Shown here one piece after another: positions 20,060 to 32,617 of a DNA stretch of 64,000 nucleotides. Position 1 is the stretch's first letter; every line of letters starts with the position of its first letter. Source of the stretch: Nematopogon swammerdamellus (taxonomy: Eukaryota > Arthropoda > Insecta > Lepidoptera > Adelidae); contig OX336345.1 of the NCBI GenBank assembly GCA_946902875.1, positions 9,517,395 through 9,581,394 on the forward strand, given 5' to 3'. Made by a program: the position numbers and the translations under genes. The notes beneath the pieces are model-generated. The model ran no database searches and was not told the origin of the DNA. It worked only from the letters and a program-made list of their open reading frames with translations.

Positions 20060-20694
20060 TATCACTCAATGTACTTATATTGCACAAACTTCTATTTACG
20101 GCGAAAATAAAAATACCAAGCTCAGCAATAAAGTCCTGTGGGGTAGGTGGTCTCATGACCGGACGCTTGTCGGAGTTTGTGTAGTAATATGCGGCGGGGA
20201 TGCGGCGGAAAAAAAAACAAACATTTCCCCGGAGGCCGGTTGCTGAAAATGTCGTGGCTATATGAACATGGATATAAATGTCCGGAGGCAAGCGCATGGT
20301 CGGGGGAGGTAAACCGGGATGGGAGGGAGGGGGTTAAAAGGGGTTGACGGGGAGCGGGAGGGGGACGGGTGACAGGTCAAACAGGAATGGAGGGAAATTT
20401 TTAATGAATACCGATTGCAGGGCAGTTAATTTTAGTAGATTTCCAGTGCAGGAAGTCACAACGATTTATCAAAAATTTGCGACATATCGAGGACGGAATT
20501 GCGGACGGTTTGCCATTCAAAATAACCAAAAAAGCTAAATTTTCAATATTATAAAAAAGTGTAACTGGTACTGTTAGGTACTGTTACCAAAACGCAATTC
20601 AACCCCGAAAACCCCTCGGGGTTTCTGTATCGATGTTTACTCATGAAAAATCTTGATTGTATAATTTCATCCATAGGTAAGTACCACTTGGACA
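20060..20694. other. No gene recognised
   Basis: Contains a G-rich patch 20300-20390 and otherwise anonymous AT-rich sequence. Confidence 0.35.
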
Positions 20695-20880
20695 TGTCGA
20701 AAATTCCGCCAGTTCTATTCAATGCGAAGAAGAACTGATAAACAAACTTCGCAAGTCACAATGTTTTGTTAGTACCTTATAAGTATTATATTAAAGTAAT
20801 TTACAATAATTAACCCATACTACCGCTCACAAGAACATTAATATTTACAGCATATACATGAATACTCAAGAATGTGACCA
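20695..20880 (-). repeat. Family E interspersed repeat
   Basis: Reverse-complement match to 36545-36750: CCAGTTCTATTCAATGCGAA, AAGTCACAATGTTTTGTTAG, TAACCCATACTACCGCTCA. Confidence 0.65.
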
Positions 20881-23800
20881 CTATAATGGATGGTGTAGGT
20901 AGCTAATACAATTATGTGTTTTCTATTTATTATTCGCAATTCCATGGAAAATTAAAGTAAAGACACAGCATCACTGAGACAATAAAGAAGTTGAAAAAAC
21001 TTCGGTTAAACATGTTTGGAAGCCTGATCCAAATCACTCCTGCCGTCTGACTATTAGTATAGAACGTTAGGTACAAGCTTGTCACACAGAACGGCAAGGA
21101 AATACATGCCATATGACTGGTAATTTGCGGCGCAGTACACACGAGCACCGCACCGCCCCCTACGCGATACGGTTACCTAATCAAGCTGGCACATTGAAAT
21201 AAATACTTAGAAAGCCACTAACTTGCCGAGGAAGTGAGAGAAAACTCTGTATGCATATAATAAAACTAACATTTGCGCGGTTTACAATGAAAAATATTAG
21301 TAATATAATAAATTTTATAAGAATAAATTTTAGGGAATGAAGGATAAGTTTAGTAATAAAATGCGAGGATAATATGTCTTAAATGTTAGTCTTTATGTCT
21401 GTTCGTATTTTTTTTCAGCACTCGTCACCAAGGACGACTTTATATTCATATATGAGCTTTGCAGTGAGGTCAGAATGGAAAGTGGTCGGAGAAATTAGAA
21501 AAAAGAATTTTTTTGTTAATTAATGAGCCGATTTTTCTAAACTCTCATTGTCGACCAGGTTTATGAACGTGCTCGTTGTGCAGCAAATCAGACAAAAGGG
21601 ACTGATTGCACAAAAACTGTAGATTTCTCCATACATTATCTGTGGCAACATTTGACACTAGTACTGTCAAATTATGTAAAATGTATTTACTCGTGTATCT
21701 TTTGTCTGGTGCAAATGGTGTGCATGCAGACCAAATGTTGGTAGCAATGGTAGCAAGTTAAATGTATTCTATGTAGGGCAGTACTGCTTCGGATTATTTA
21801 TTTCCATGGCTGCAGACCTTTATCACACAATCTCGCTAGATCGCTAGCTCGCTAGGCTAGTTAACTAGGCAGTAAGCAACGTTTCAGGGCAACCACTGCT
21901 GTTGCGCTTGAGTGAGTTGTTGGTCTGATCCAGACAGAATAAAACAAAACATGTATCACGGTAGCGGAGCTGCTTTTTTAGAGTCGCAATTTCGATGCAA
22001 AACTTGGGCTTTACTCTACCGCCTACACTAATTAGGCAGTTTGTTTATTTCTACCCACAGTGGATACATGAAATTTTTTAACTAAATCTAATTGAAGAAT
22101 ATTACAACAATACGGTTGAAAACAAAGACGCAGATCTCCATCATAGGGGCAGTTTCAACGACAATCCAGGGCACACGTAGAAAAATAAACAGATAGAAGA
22201 CGGCGCTGACTTATTTTCTACCGAAGAACAATAAGATGGAAAAACTGGAGAAGAAATAGCTATGAGAGGATATTAGGTGAAGAGATGGCTGCGTGCAACT
22301 TCAGATTATCAGAATGCGGCTTCATTGCTGAATTTAATTATTATAATTTGCCTGTATGACATGTAATGTAATAAATTTATCAATAAATTTGAGTTAAAAA
22401 CAAAACGATAGGCAGGCACTTACGCACGCACAATCGAAAGATTCGGAAGCCGGAAGCTATGCATTCAATTTGGTAATATTGGTTTAATTTTAGACCTACT
22501 ATGAAACATGCTGGCAATAATTCTACATAAACTATCTACAAGATACGAGCCACTTAACTACCTAACCTACCTATAGAAATAGACGAAGTAAGTTCTGTTC
22601 TACATATGAATGCTTCTAGTGCCTTTGCTCGGACGTACAGAACATTATTTTATAGAACGACGCGACACACGTGAAAAAGTCGCACTGTTTGATTTCCAGG
22701 AACGGCAGTGTGTTAAAAAAGCAAATAGAGCAAGTTGCGTTGATATGCCGTACATATGACGACGAGGACGTGATTGAAAAGTTCCATTTGCCAAGCTACA
22801 CGGCTGCCTTCTCGTCTTAAAATCTCGGTAAATGTGAACAGAGTCGTCTCGTGCAGAATGCTTCCGTCGCCTCGTACTATTTTCAGCCAAATGTTATTGT
22901 TTAATTTCACTTTAAAAAACTTAGTCTTATAAATGATTCTCATAACAAGAACTATGATTTATCTATTTATTTGACGATGTTCTACTAATATTATGTCCGT
23001 TTAGGCTTTTGCCGCTTTTACACATTATCGCAATGTTTTCGGTGTCCCTGATGATGTCCCAGAGCGAGGGACGCGTAACCGCGTAACCGAAAACATTATC
23101 ACAATCGAGCCTCGAACCTTGAGAGCAAGAGTCAAAGTCAAGACGGCGCCGACCACCAGCTGCTCGTATGTAAAGAGCTAATTTGGACGCATTACTCAGT
23201 GAAAATAGAAATTGAATTAAATACGAATATGTAAATAAGGTGTTGAAGCCCTCGCAAAGGCTACCTAACATTTATTCGCGGAGAAATCGGTATCAGATGG
23301 GGCGATATCTTTGATCTTTTAACCCTCTTAAAACGTTTTAAGACCTCACGAACCCAAACTAGCCCGCTCTTCGTTTCACAGCTGCCCAAAAATATTTGAA
23401 TCCTCTACATGGACACGGCAGTAAAAGCGGCGCCTCTCGGACCGCTGCTCGCGGAGATTCTAGGTCACGTCGGGTCTATTTGTGTTAGATAATTGGCCCC
23501 CTGGCTGATGCTGTGTTCCGTCCCTGGTTAAGTTTACCACTGTCAAATAAGTTCACAAGCGTCGCAATAGTACAATTTTAAGCCGACTTGAGCGAAGACT
23601 TTGCGCAGTTGTCCGAATAACCAACTTCACAGCGGTGAAGAAAATGACGCGGTGTCTAACACCGTTCTATCTGCTATCTTGATAACGTCCCCGGCTGCGG
23701 CGGCGTCGTCGTCGAGTCGTCGCGTCGTCGGTACGGTTTCTTAGGGAAATGTTTGTAAAGGCCGCCCATTCTGAGTTTAGGCCGCGCGCCGTTTGAACTT

Positions 23801-24166
23801 TATGCAAATAGCCTCGGAGGGAAAATGTTTCCTGTCCGCTCGCGGTCGCCTTTATTTAACATGCATTTTAATTTATACAAAATTACCAGGGCTTGCAGCG
23901 TTGCAGGCAGGTAAAGTCGACCTTCCCCACGCCGCAATGATTGCACGAAGCTTTCGTGCTAAGTACAGTTAATCCGACTCAGCTTACGACGCTGCGCTGT
24001 CCAGTCAATGAAATAATATAATTTTCGACTCTACAGTAATATCAGACAGTACCTATACGATTAAGTATTTAGACGACATTTTTCAGAAACTGCTTAAAAA
24101 TTTAATTTCAGCCCAAACAAACAAAATGAAATGGAAGTCGAAATGACTGCAGATGGAAGCCGGGGG
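20881..24166. other. Large anonymous stretch
   Basis: About 3.3 kb without repeat ends or domains that I recognise. GC rises around 23000-23950 (CG-rich word runs such as GTCGTCGTCGAGTCGTCGCG at 23708), which could be a host regulatory or untranslated region. I see no supporting ORF. Confidence 0.3.
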
Positions 24167-24497
24167 CCAATTACCTGAAGTGAGATTATCCGGACTAGTG
24201 GCGCTTCGGACTGCTGATATTCATCGTAGTTCCAATTACCTGAAGTGAGATTATCCGGACTAGTGGCGCTTCGGACTGCTGATATTCATCGTAGTTCCAA
24301 TTACCTGAAGTGAGATTATCCGGACTAGTGGCGCTTCGGACTGCTGATATTCATCGTAGTTCCAATTACCTGAAGTGAGATTATCCGGACTAGTGGCGCT
24401 TCGGACTGCTGATATTCATCGTAGTTCCAATTACCTGAAGTGAGATTATCCGGACTAGTGGCGCTTCAGACTGCTGATATTCATCGTAGTTCCAATT
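24167..24497. repeat. 65-bp tandem repeat, five copies
   Basis: Units begin CCAATTACCTGAAGTGAGAT at 24167, 24232, 24297, 24362 and 24427, exactly 65 bp apart. I see only one substitution (CGGACTGC to CAGACTGC in the last unit). Near-identity means recent expansion or homogenisation. Confidence 0.95.
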
Positions 24498-24893
24498 TTC
24501 CGATTTCACTTTACATAATATTTTACTTTTACTTTTTTTTTCATGTAATTCATATTCTTTTACTTTGTTTTCATTCTTTCGCATATATAAACAATTGTTA
24601 ACTTAAAATTAAAACTTTTAATTTGCTTAGAAATTATTAGTTTACATTGGATTTTCAGAAAGTTTTATTGTAGATTTCTAATGTTTCACATGAGTCTTGT
24701 GTACGTATACATTCTTAGCATATTTTAGTAGATAAACACTTATTCAACGATAACGTATTTTTTTAAAAGTTATAATGTTGACTAAATGTATGCATGAATA
24801 CACTACGATTACTAATGAAGTAGATTCAGTCAATACATAATAGTTCTGTTCTGTTCTGAAACTGTTACGTAGTAGGATAGTAGACGAAGAATA

Positions 24894-25125
24894 AAACCGG
24901 TCAAGAGCGAGTCGGGCTCGCACAATTACATAATTACTAAAACAAAAATATGTTTTCCCACAACTATAACGTTGTCAAAAAAACCTGTTCGTTTCCTGTA
25001 ATTTATAGCTTTATATCACTAACCCTATTAAAATCAAAATTTTAGCTTTAGAACCCTGCCAATTAAATGGTAGTACGGAAGCCTCGGTGCGCGAGTGCGA
25101 TTCGCACTTGGCCGGTTCTTTTTTT
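24894..25125 (+). repeat. Family B short copy with both inverted ends
   Basis: Left end AACCGGTCAAGAGCGAGTCG and right end GAGTGCGATTCGCACTTGGC-CGGTT are inverted repeats, showing that the family has TIR-like ends. The microsatellite segment is absent in this copy. Confidence 0.6.
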
Positions 25126-25507
25126 AATGCTTGTCATATTTCCAGTTGTTTCAACTTTCGCGATGAAAAATTTGACGATTTAGGTTTAAATTGAGATATA
25201 TAGCTACTTGCGGCGCCTTAACACACTCGTCGCGTCACTCAGAAAGCACTTTACGGCGCACTCGGCACGTACAACGTTATCCAATTAACGCTCAATAGAG
25301 AGCGGACGCACGTGCTATCCAGAACACACGCAACGAGAAACCGGCATCGAAATAAAACAAAGAATAGACATTTCTAAACAATTTGGTTGGCCTTTTAAAA
25401 TTGCGCCTACGGGAATATTTATGTTTTTAGCTATACAAATAGAATATTGTTCATACAATATGTCGCTTCAGCGGTACGAAACTACTGTTTTCCGCCGACG
25501 CACTTGA

Positions 25508-25640
25508 TTTCGTCGTCACACTTGGCGGGTGGTCTTTCCACACTCCGTTTTCCTGTCCACGGCCGCCGCCAGTGTAGGGCACGATTACTCTAACGGTCGT
25601 CGTCTCTTCTGCTAACGTGCCCAGCCCACTGCCACTTGAG
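25508..25640 (-). pseudogene. RTE-type LINE internal fragment
   Basis: Same segment as 19905-20045: GTCCACGGCCGCCGCCAGTG, CTCTAACGGTCGTCGTCTC, CCCAGCCCACTGCCACTTGA. Confidence 0.5.
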
Positions 25641-26618
25641 TAGATAAGAAAAAGTAAGCCCTGGAATATTCCAAATCAGTCCGAGCTGCGACCATACACC
25701 TATCTGTACGAGTATAAATTATCTTACAGTATAAAACTGAAAACTATTAATGTCTTCACTAATTAAGTTTAATACGTCCTAAAATGGCGAAATAGAGCTT
25801 CAGCGCAGTATGGTTTATGTATCCAAAAAGAGTTTTATTTTTATTCTCTCTAAAAACACACACAACACACGTCTACCAAGCCTAATACATTAATTTCTAA
25901 AGGTACTGTAATGTGCGTTAATACTATAAGTGGAATCTAGGGCATGGCGCAGTCGGTAGACGGATATCGAGAAAAATTGCATGGAATTTAATAAGGGATA
26001 CCCACCTGACTAGAATGGCTTAATCACAAATTATGTGGTAGAAGGACCGAGGCGCGACGCGGAACCGTGCCAACTGCTCTAGAGATTTCACTGTACTATA
26101 TATCCATCCAGTGACATTTCGTATCCAATATTTTGAGCAGTATATTTGGAATATTTTAATATCTTTCTTGATAATTTTGAAATGAAAAAGTTAAATTACA
26201 AATTTAAAAATACCCGACCTCTTAAAAAGGTAAAAATAATTTCCGTTTAGTTAATTAAAGGCGTCGGGGGATAAGCGCGCAGTTATGAGTTTTATATTTT
26301 ATTTACTTAGCGGTCCACCGACGTCTTTAAGTAAATAAACGGATATTTTTTTTGACATTTTAAGGATTCGGTGGTTTTTTAAATTTTTTTAATTAACTTT
26401 TATTTCAAGTTACTCACTACTTCATTACAAACATAGCTAAGAGCCATCCCTGTTAACACAGCTATGTAATAAAAAGCCGCATCCAAATCGGACCATCCGT
26501 TTAGGAGCTACGATCCCACAGACAGACACACAGACAGACAGACGTAGGCGTCAAACTTATAACAACCCTCGACACCTGTCGGGGATTAAAAATTTGCAGA
26601 CTAATTAATATTACTGTA
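25641..26618. other. No gene; weak LINE-like end near 26480-26590
   Basis: The segment GGAGCTACGATCCCACAGAC, a short CAGA run (26519-26545) and GTCAAACTTATAACAACCCT resemble a lepidopteran repeat end, but I cannot classify it. Confidence 0.3.
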
Positions 26619-26880
26619 TTTTTTTATGGAAACTGACACGGTTAGCTACGTCACCTACAACATCAGTGATGTCAGCCCATAACACCTTGGTGAACTAGGT
26701 ATCATGTCAGTGCTTCCCTTCCGTCATGCCGGCTACACTGAACTGGACTGAAAATACGAACTATTTAAATAGCCGTTTCAACCGACCTTTCATTCAGTGC
26801 GGTGGTATCAATCCGGGCGGGCTAAACCCTACCACTTAGTGAGGTAAGAAGGGTAGGGACCTACAGTAATCTTTATCTAC
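26619..26880 (-). mobile_element. 5S-headed SINE, head-less copy
   Basis: TATGGAAACTGACACGGTTA at the tail end through AAGGGTAGGGACCTACAG. The 5S-like head is missing or diverged beyond recognition. Confidence 0.7.
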
Positions 26881-27050
26881 AGTTACAGGGATCTTCATGC
26901 AGCTGCTAATTTTGATATTTTATTTTGATATGTTTTTTCAGATTTATTTTTGCTTGAATAACAAGAAAATTTCAAGTGCTGCAAAAGAAACGCACAAACA
27001 CAACATACAAGTACATTCTATGTCTTCCACGCACTCACGTCCGCAATATT

Positions 27051-27070
27051 ACACACACACACACACACAC
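27051..27070. repeat. (CA)n microsatellite
   Basis: Ten uninterrupted AC dinucleotides. Confidence 0.9.
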
Positions 27071-27258
27071 GTCACATTTCTTAGCGGGAGAACGTTCCGC
27101 GCGCACTGGAGAGGCGAGTTGTTTTCCTCGTATGGAAAATAGGAAAACGTGTTACTATAAGTACCACATTAATATTGCTATGAAATTCTCGCATTCGCAT
27201 CATTTTCTAAGACGATCACAACATCGAGCAACGTTGACACAAATATAATCAACATCTT

Positions 27259-27500
27259 TTTTTTATAAACTGACAACGGTTGGCTACATCACGTACAATA
27301 TCCGTGATGTCAGCCCATAACACCGGGTGAACTTGGTGCCACGTCAGTGCTTCCCTTCGGTCGTGCTGGCTATACTGAACTGGACGGAACACACAAACTA
27401 TTTACATAGCCATTTCGACCGACATTCATTCAGTGTGGTTGTACCAACCCGGGCGGGTTAAACGATAAACCCTATCACCTAGTAATATAAGAAGGGAGTC
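27259..27500 (-). mobile_element. 5S-headed SINE, head-less copy
   Basis: T-run, ACGGTTGGCTACATCACGTA, GTGATGTCAGCCCATAACAC, through ACCTAGTAATATAAGAAGGG. Truncated at the 5' side. Confidence 0.7.
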
Positions 27501-27570
27501 ATATCCTCACGGCATTAAGCTCACCTATTGTGCCTATTTTGTATAAATTGGTGTTCAATAAAGAATATAT

Positions 27571-27680
27571 ACATACATACATATCCCTTAGTCGTCTTTT
27601 ACGACATACACGGGGAGAGATGCAGTGGGGCTATTCTTTTAAACAAGCTAGCTTTTAAAGTACCGGCCCCACACGATAAC
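27571..27680 (-). repeat. Family A fragment with TATG tail
   Basis: CATACATACATACATATCCC, GTCTTTTACGACATACACGG, GGAGAGATGCAGTGGGGCTA: an internally deleted copy, since the tail is joined directly to the opposite end. Confidence 0.6.
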
Positions 27681-27884
27681 AGAAGGAAAATATAACAGGA
27701 AGAGCTTATAGATAATAAATAGAAAATTAAAACTAAAACTAATTTCGTTTAGCGGTTTTGCCCTCGGGATAGTGCCGAGGGTGCCGGCAGAGTTCCCTCC
27801 CCCTCTGGATTGCCAGGTTAATGCTTTGTCGGAAGTAGCATAGCATTTATATATTACATGTATTTATACATAAATATAATATGC

Positions 27885-27910
27885 ATATATATATATATAT
27901 ATATATATAG
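27885..27910. repeat. (TA)n microsatellite
   Basis: About 13 TA units within AT-rich DNA. Confidence 0.9.
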
Positions 27911-29254
27911 TATTAATTTTATATAATGTGTCTATGTAGTATATGTTTAGGTCCATTTATTTATTCCCTTTATGCCTCACACTTTAATTTTCATTGCACT
28001 GTCCGCCCTATGGGCTTCTCCACATCCCAAAGATTAGTTTGTAAAGAATGCTGCATTGCATTAAACCCGCCTTATGTGCGTATAATAAAGTATATTAGAA
28101 TAAGAATTTGAACACGGACGAATAGATGGAAAATGCCAGGGAATACTCGTAGTTGTTGCGTCGCACTAAGTTACATGGGCACACATTGATCTAGTTTCAT
28201 ATTTTGGCAACACTGAACTGAAATATAATTTCATCATACGCCGTATAAGCCAGGGAATTCAAAGAGGGAACGCTATAAGCGTTCTAGGGACCATGACTGC
28301 CTCGGCTGAACTGGAAGAATTTTTTTATTTATAAGTGCAGGTTTAACTTTATTTTATTTTATTATTTACTGCAAATAATTGTACATAATATACCAATAAA
28401 CATATAATGAAAAAGAAAAAATATTCCGTTATAGAAAGTGAAACAGATTTAGTGAAACAACTTAAGTTCAGTTATTTATCCGGTACAATACCGGGTTCTG
28501 AGTGGGATGAGATCTAAACCGTGATCACCTCGACGAATTACGCACTTATCGAACGCCCAATGAGAAAGTGATGGGGGTTATTGATGGTAATGTGCCAACC
28601 TAAACATATTACGTTTAACGGTATGTAACGGCATCGTCAGATATGTAACGGAAAAGGCAATGAACGGGAACTCCGTACGCCACATGCGTAATCCGAAAAC
28701 CTCAGCGACAGATGCAAATGCTATTTTCGAATTAGAATGGCATTTGGACCGCTCTGTGTATGTGGAGCGAGTGAAAATGTTACCGCTATTAAAACCATAA
28801 ATTAGCCTCGGTCCTATCATTAAACGCCATTTCGGCCCCGTTAAAACGGGGATGGAAAATTCGCTCGGGAATACATAGGCTTGGAGTGCTGCGAGAACGT
28901 GAGACAGTAATGTTCTGGTTGTTTCGTTATAGTTAACAGCTGGGTATACTTTTGTCAAAATACATATATGTTTTATTAGTCTATAAAGTGTGTCTGAGAT
29001 CCTAATACCTAAACATTTTTCCTGCCCATCTAACGAGAGGGAGTGAGAAAATTATTAACCCCTTAAACAACGCCGTGTGTTGAGAGAGGGCTCGACTCAC
29101 AATAGGAAAGAAATAGTATTTTAACCGACTTCAAAAAAGGAGGTTATCAATTCGACACGTATGTATGTAATATTATTGGAACTGCAATACATTCACACAT
29201 GATAATCTATTAGGTCTTTCAAATAATTCAAATAATTCTCATTTACTCAATAAA
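27911..29254. other. No gene recognised
   Basis: A 126-codon minus ORF at 28578-28958 has no recognisable domain. ACCGACTTCAAAAAAGGAGG at 29123 repeats a phrase found at 6362 and 7108 and is probably a mobile-element end. Confidence 0.35.
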
Positions 29255-29350
29255 TATACATACATACATATATACCGCACGCTTTATCCCAACAATCGGG
29301 GTCAGCAGAGTAATCTATGTTGTGCTACAAGTACTTTTGTTAATTACAGT
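29255..29350 (-). repeat. Family A end fragment with ATAC tail
   Basis: AATATACATACATACATATA then CCCAACAATCGGGGTCAGCA and GTTGTGCTACAAGTACTT. Confidence 0.6.
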
Positions 29351-30143
29351 GTTTTTTTATTTTTTACATACTCTCATTGTCTTCTAATTAACAGCATTAC
29401 TATACACTCATTCGTGAGATTGAAATGATTCTGAAATCAATTTGTTGATATATTCCATACTATGAATGGATTAATGAATTTTGTTATAGCATGAAAATTA
29501 TTACAATACATAAATTAATAACAGAATCATTTATAAATAGAGAGGTAATTAATAATACAGGCTTTGTTAGCAGCGCTTCAATCCTATACACATGTATTTT
29601 CATAATAATTTACCATTGCTGCCTACAGAAAATAGCACTTTACTTTATGGAAATTATTATAAGTTATTACTAAGCGACTGAGTTAGATATTTGTATGCTG
29701 TCTTCAATAAAATATGTCAAACAAATGAAACCACTTAGTGGTCGAATATGAAAAACATTTATAACTATGTATGTGGAACACTTGAATATTCAACATGCTC
29801 ATACAATACTGTGAGAATATAATTTTTAAACAGTTTATATACACGCACATGCAGTAATATTTTTCCATGAATTAACGTTTATAAAAACGACCAATAAATA
29901 AAAGAGTAGACAGAGTGTAACTAAAGGAAACCGGAAAGCTTTGATCGACCGGTGATTTCAGTTACTTATTGGATAAATTTCCTTTTAGATTAATCCACCC
30001 GAATAGGCAAAAGGTGGTTCCTACTCCAGCGGACGCATTATACAAATCCCTTTGAGTTTCTCTTATGTATGAGTTACTAATTAAATGTTTATGAAAATTT
30101 CACATGTTTACAATTCCTTGCAACGTTTACAACCTAGCACAGA
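29351..30143. other. No gene recognised
   Basis: Very AT-rich, with a short open frame at 29491-29673 that I attribute to composition. Confidence 0.4.
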
Positions 30144-30151
30144 GCAAGAAG

Positions 30152-30481
30152 CAGGGTTGCCAGATGTCCGGTTTTGGACCGGACAGTCCGGTTTTTGAGG
30201 CTTGTGTCCGGCCTTCAAAATAATGAAAAACCGGACACCAAAACGTCCGGTTTTTGTTCATGTAACGCAAATATTTACTTTTTCAGAACATTTTAATACT
30301 GTGTTCTTCGATTTTTCAGTAAGTTCGATCAATTCAACCCTTTTATTTATTACTCTATCTCCCATCCATTTTCAAAAGTAAAGGTCATGAAATCAACTTT
30401 CATTGTGTAGGTACCTGAAAAATTAAAGGCCCTTTGATGAAAAATTTCCGGTTTTGTCAACAGAACTATCTGGCAACCCTG
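30152..30481. mobile_element. hAT-type MITE with 8-bp TSD
   Basis: Ends CAGGGTTGCCAGAT and ATCTGGCAACCCTG are perfect inverted repeats. The flanking 8-bp direct repeat GCAAGAAG is perfect (30144-30151 and 30482-30489). The 330-bp body has several inverted copies of a GTCCGG word and no coding capacity. TIR start CAG and an 8-bp duplication define a hAT-class element. Confidence 0.9.
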
Positions 30482-30499
30482 GCAAGAAGAGGGAAGACG

Positions 30500-30905
30500 C
30501 ACGCCGATCGCTGCTCTGTGTGATTACTAGTCTTCGCAGTTCGGACTACATTCCAGAGTTTAGGTATACTAGTTCTGGGGAGGACAGATCTGCAGAACCG
30601 ATTGGTACGCAGGTGTATGCATCTGTACAAGGTACAAGTCCATCGTGTAGGGATGCAGTGCAATCCCTGCCCAGGGCAGGCATTCTTTAACGTCCTACCG
30701 TCAACGTCGGTAGGACGGACTAGTTATGTCTCTGTCTAATTATATTAACTAGACAGAGACATAACTAGTCAGCGTCACCGGCGTTGACGGTAGGACGTTA
30801 GAGAATGTCTGCCCAGTGCGCGTTGTGCGGGAGGTGGAAAGGACGGTAGACGGGATCGCGTCAAACAGCTCGTCCGAGTACTCCACCACAGTCCAGGGGT
30901 GATTT
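30500..30905 (-). pseudogene. Jockey-type LINE C-terminal fragment, interrupted by a MITE
   Basis: Minus-strand words include CRSVLPRTS and PKLWNVV (the R-T-x-x-L-W-N motif), and upstream GACGAGCTGTTTGACGCGAT, related to the 2846-3170 copy (both share CCCAGTGCGCGTTGTGCGG). The 139-bp palindromic MITE at 30675-30813 splits it. Frames are broken. Confidence 0.6.
30675..30813. mobile_element. Palindromic MITE with 3-bp TSD
   Basis: TIRs GGCAGGCATTCTTTAACGTC and (inverted) GGCAGACATTCTCTAACGTC; a CAG duplication at 30672-30674 and 30814-30816. The interior has a perfect 20-bp inverted repeat, ACTAGTTATGTCTCTGTCTA at 30719-30738 against 30750-30769. The uninterrupted target is recognisable because the homologous LINE at about 3085-3100 lacks it. 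Confidence 0.85.
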
Positions 30906-31714
30906 ACATCATGTAAAATAATGCTTTCAATAAACTATTTTTCGTTTATTTATTATAGCACAATGAGTTATTTACCTCGACAGATATCCAGAAAATAAGC
31001 AATTATATTGACACATATAAATCAAATGAAATGTTATTAAAATTAAACCTACCGCAAAATGATTGTATATTACCTGTATGTATGTACATCTATCTATAAG
31101 TACATATAAGCTGAATTAAATCCAAGTAGGTACAACAGTACAGCAGAGATTCTGAACGACGGCGACAAAGACGATTGGATTCCTCTGCGTTAGATCGAAT
31201 TCAACTCGGGCCGAGATTCCGCCCGGATGCGTAGAGCTCACCTTAGTGTTGGCTCTTTAGTTTAAAGTAAAGTATCGATTATTCTGGATACTATGGACAA
31301 TGTTTAAAAGTCTAATACTTTTTTTAAATACATACATAAAATACATATATATTATTAATTAATAAGATTTAGAATATACTTAGATAGTAATAAAAACAAA
31401 AAAAAACTATTTACATACTGATTACATAACTATGTAAATTTGAAAATGTAAGCGGTCGCGGTGGCAACAAAAAAATCCATGTTCGAACCGAGCTCATGTT
31501 AACCGACGAGCCTGTACGTATGAAGATCGATATGGTATGAGTGTGGAAGAGGCGACAGAGGTGTGTCAGGGTGGTGGCACGTAGAGATCCGTTGTCTCTG
31601 TCTATCCCATTGGTAAACATACGTCCTATTATGTTTGTAAAAACTGAAAACTGAAAAAAATTTAAATTATTAATTTGTACTTATATAACATAATTATTTT
31701 TTTCTATCGTTTAA
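30906..31714. other. No gene recognised
   Basis: AT-rich. A GC-richer patch at 31440-31620 carries a short minus ORF without a known domain. Confidence 0.35.
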
Positions 31715-31858
31715 ACGGTAATAGATACAACCGTCAAACTTGGTGCAATTATAGTGCAAACTCTGAAGTAAAACAAGAATTATTAATAAAAACCGCCCAA
31801 TTACGTGGTGGTACGGAAACCTCGGTGCGTGATTCCGACTCGCACTTGGCCGGTTTTC
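31715..31858 (+). repeat. Family B 3' end fragment
   Basis: AACTTGGTGCAATTATAGTG, CAAACTCTGAAGTAAAACAA and the terminal CCGACTCGCACTTGGCCGGT. Confidence 0.65.
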
Positions 31859-32617
31859 TATCGACTACTTGCTAACACTACGTACTTTATACTCGTACCT
31901 TGCTTCCGGCGACGCGGTGACGACGTGCTGAGAAGGCAGCGACGCTTTCCAATGAAAGAGGTCGATCCAGTGGTTCACCCCCACCCGTGTCATTGTACTG
32001 TCAATAGAAACGAAGAAGACTGAATCGAGGCGACACAGCGGGAAAACAATTAGGCCACTTTGGCTTACCTATTGAAAAAAAAATTTACTATCGTTGTATT
32101 CGCGCAAGCTGGTAGTTTTGAAAAATATAGCTTTTATGTATTTAGTTTACGCATTTGTAGATTAAAATTTATTGTAGGTTTCTGTGTCTTTATCTGTGCG
32201 CGCATTATCAGGCACAACCTTTTCAAAGAAATATTCGCTGATTTGGAATTACAAAAATGTTATTGTAACACTTTCAAAAATCATTTACAATTACGATAAA
32301 ACATTATAATAGACATTTTCAAAATAACCCTATAAAATTAATTAGTCATTGCAATTTAATTTATCCAAATCTTCAAATTGAATACAGTTAAAACATCTAA
32401 TAATGCCTGGAATTTTAGACAAACAATCCAATTCGTTAGTTATTCTGTGCGGAGAAAATAATAACGTTTTCACCCACTCTCTCTGCACTCAAACCAAAGA
32501 ATAGAAACATGGTAGAAACGGGATCAGCTCGTTGAGCCGGTGAAAAGTAATTTTAAACGTGTGTGCACAAAGATGACAATAAATTATTATGTTTATAAAA
32601 TTATGAACTTAGCTCTT
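31859..32617. other. No gene recognised
   Basis: Short GC-richer segment to about 32050, then AT-rich. No repeat ends identified. Confidence 0.35.

Noticed and set aside
25933..26075. tRNA-like GGCATGGCGCAGTCGGTAGA start
   Set aside because: Resembles an A box, but no acceptor stem, anticodon arm or clear B box could be built around it.
28578..28958. 126-codon minus ORF
   Set aside because: No recognisable domain, no neighbouring exon signals; chance frame cannot be excluded.
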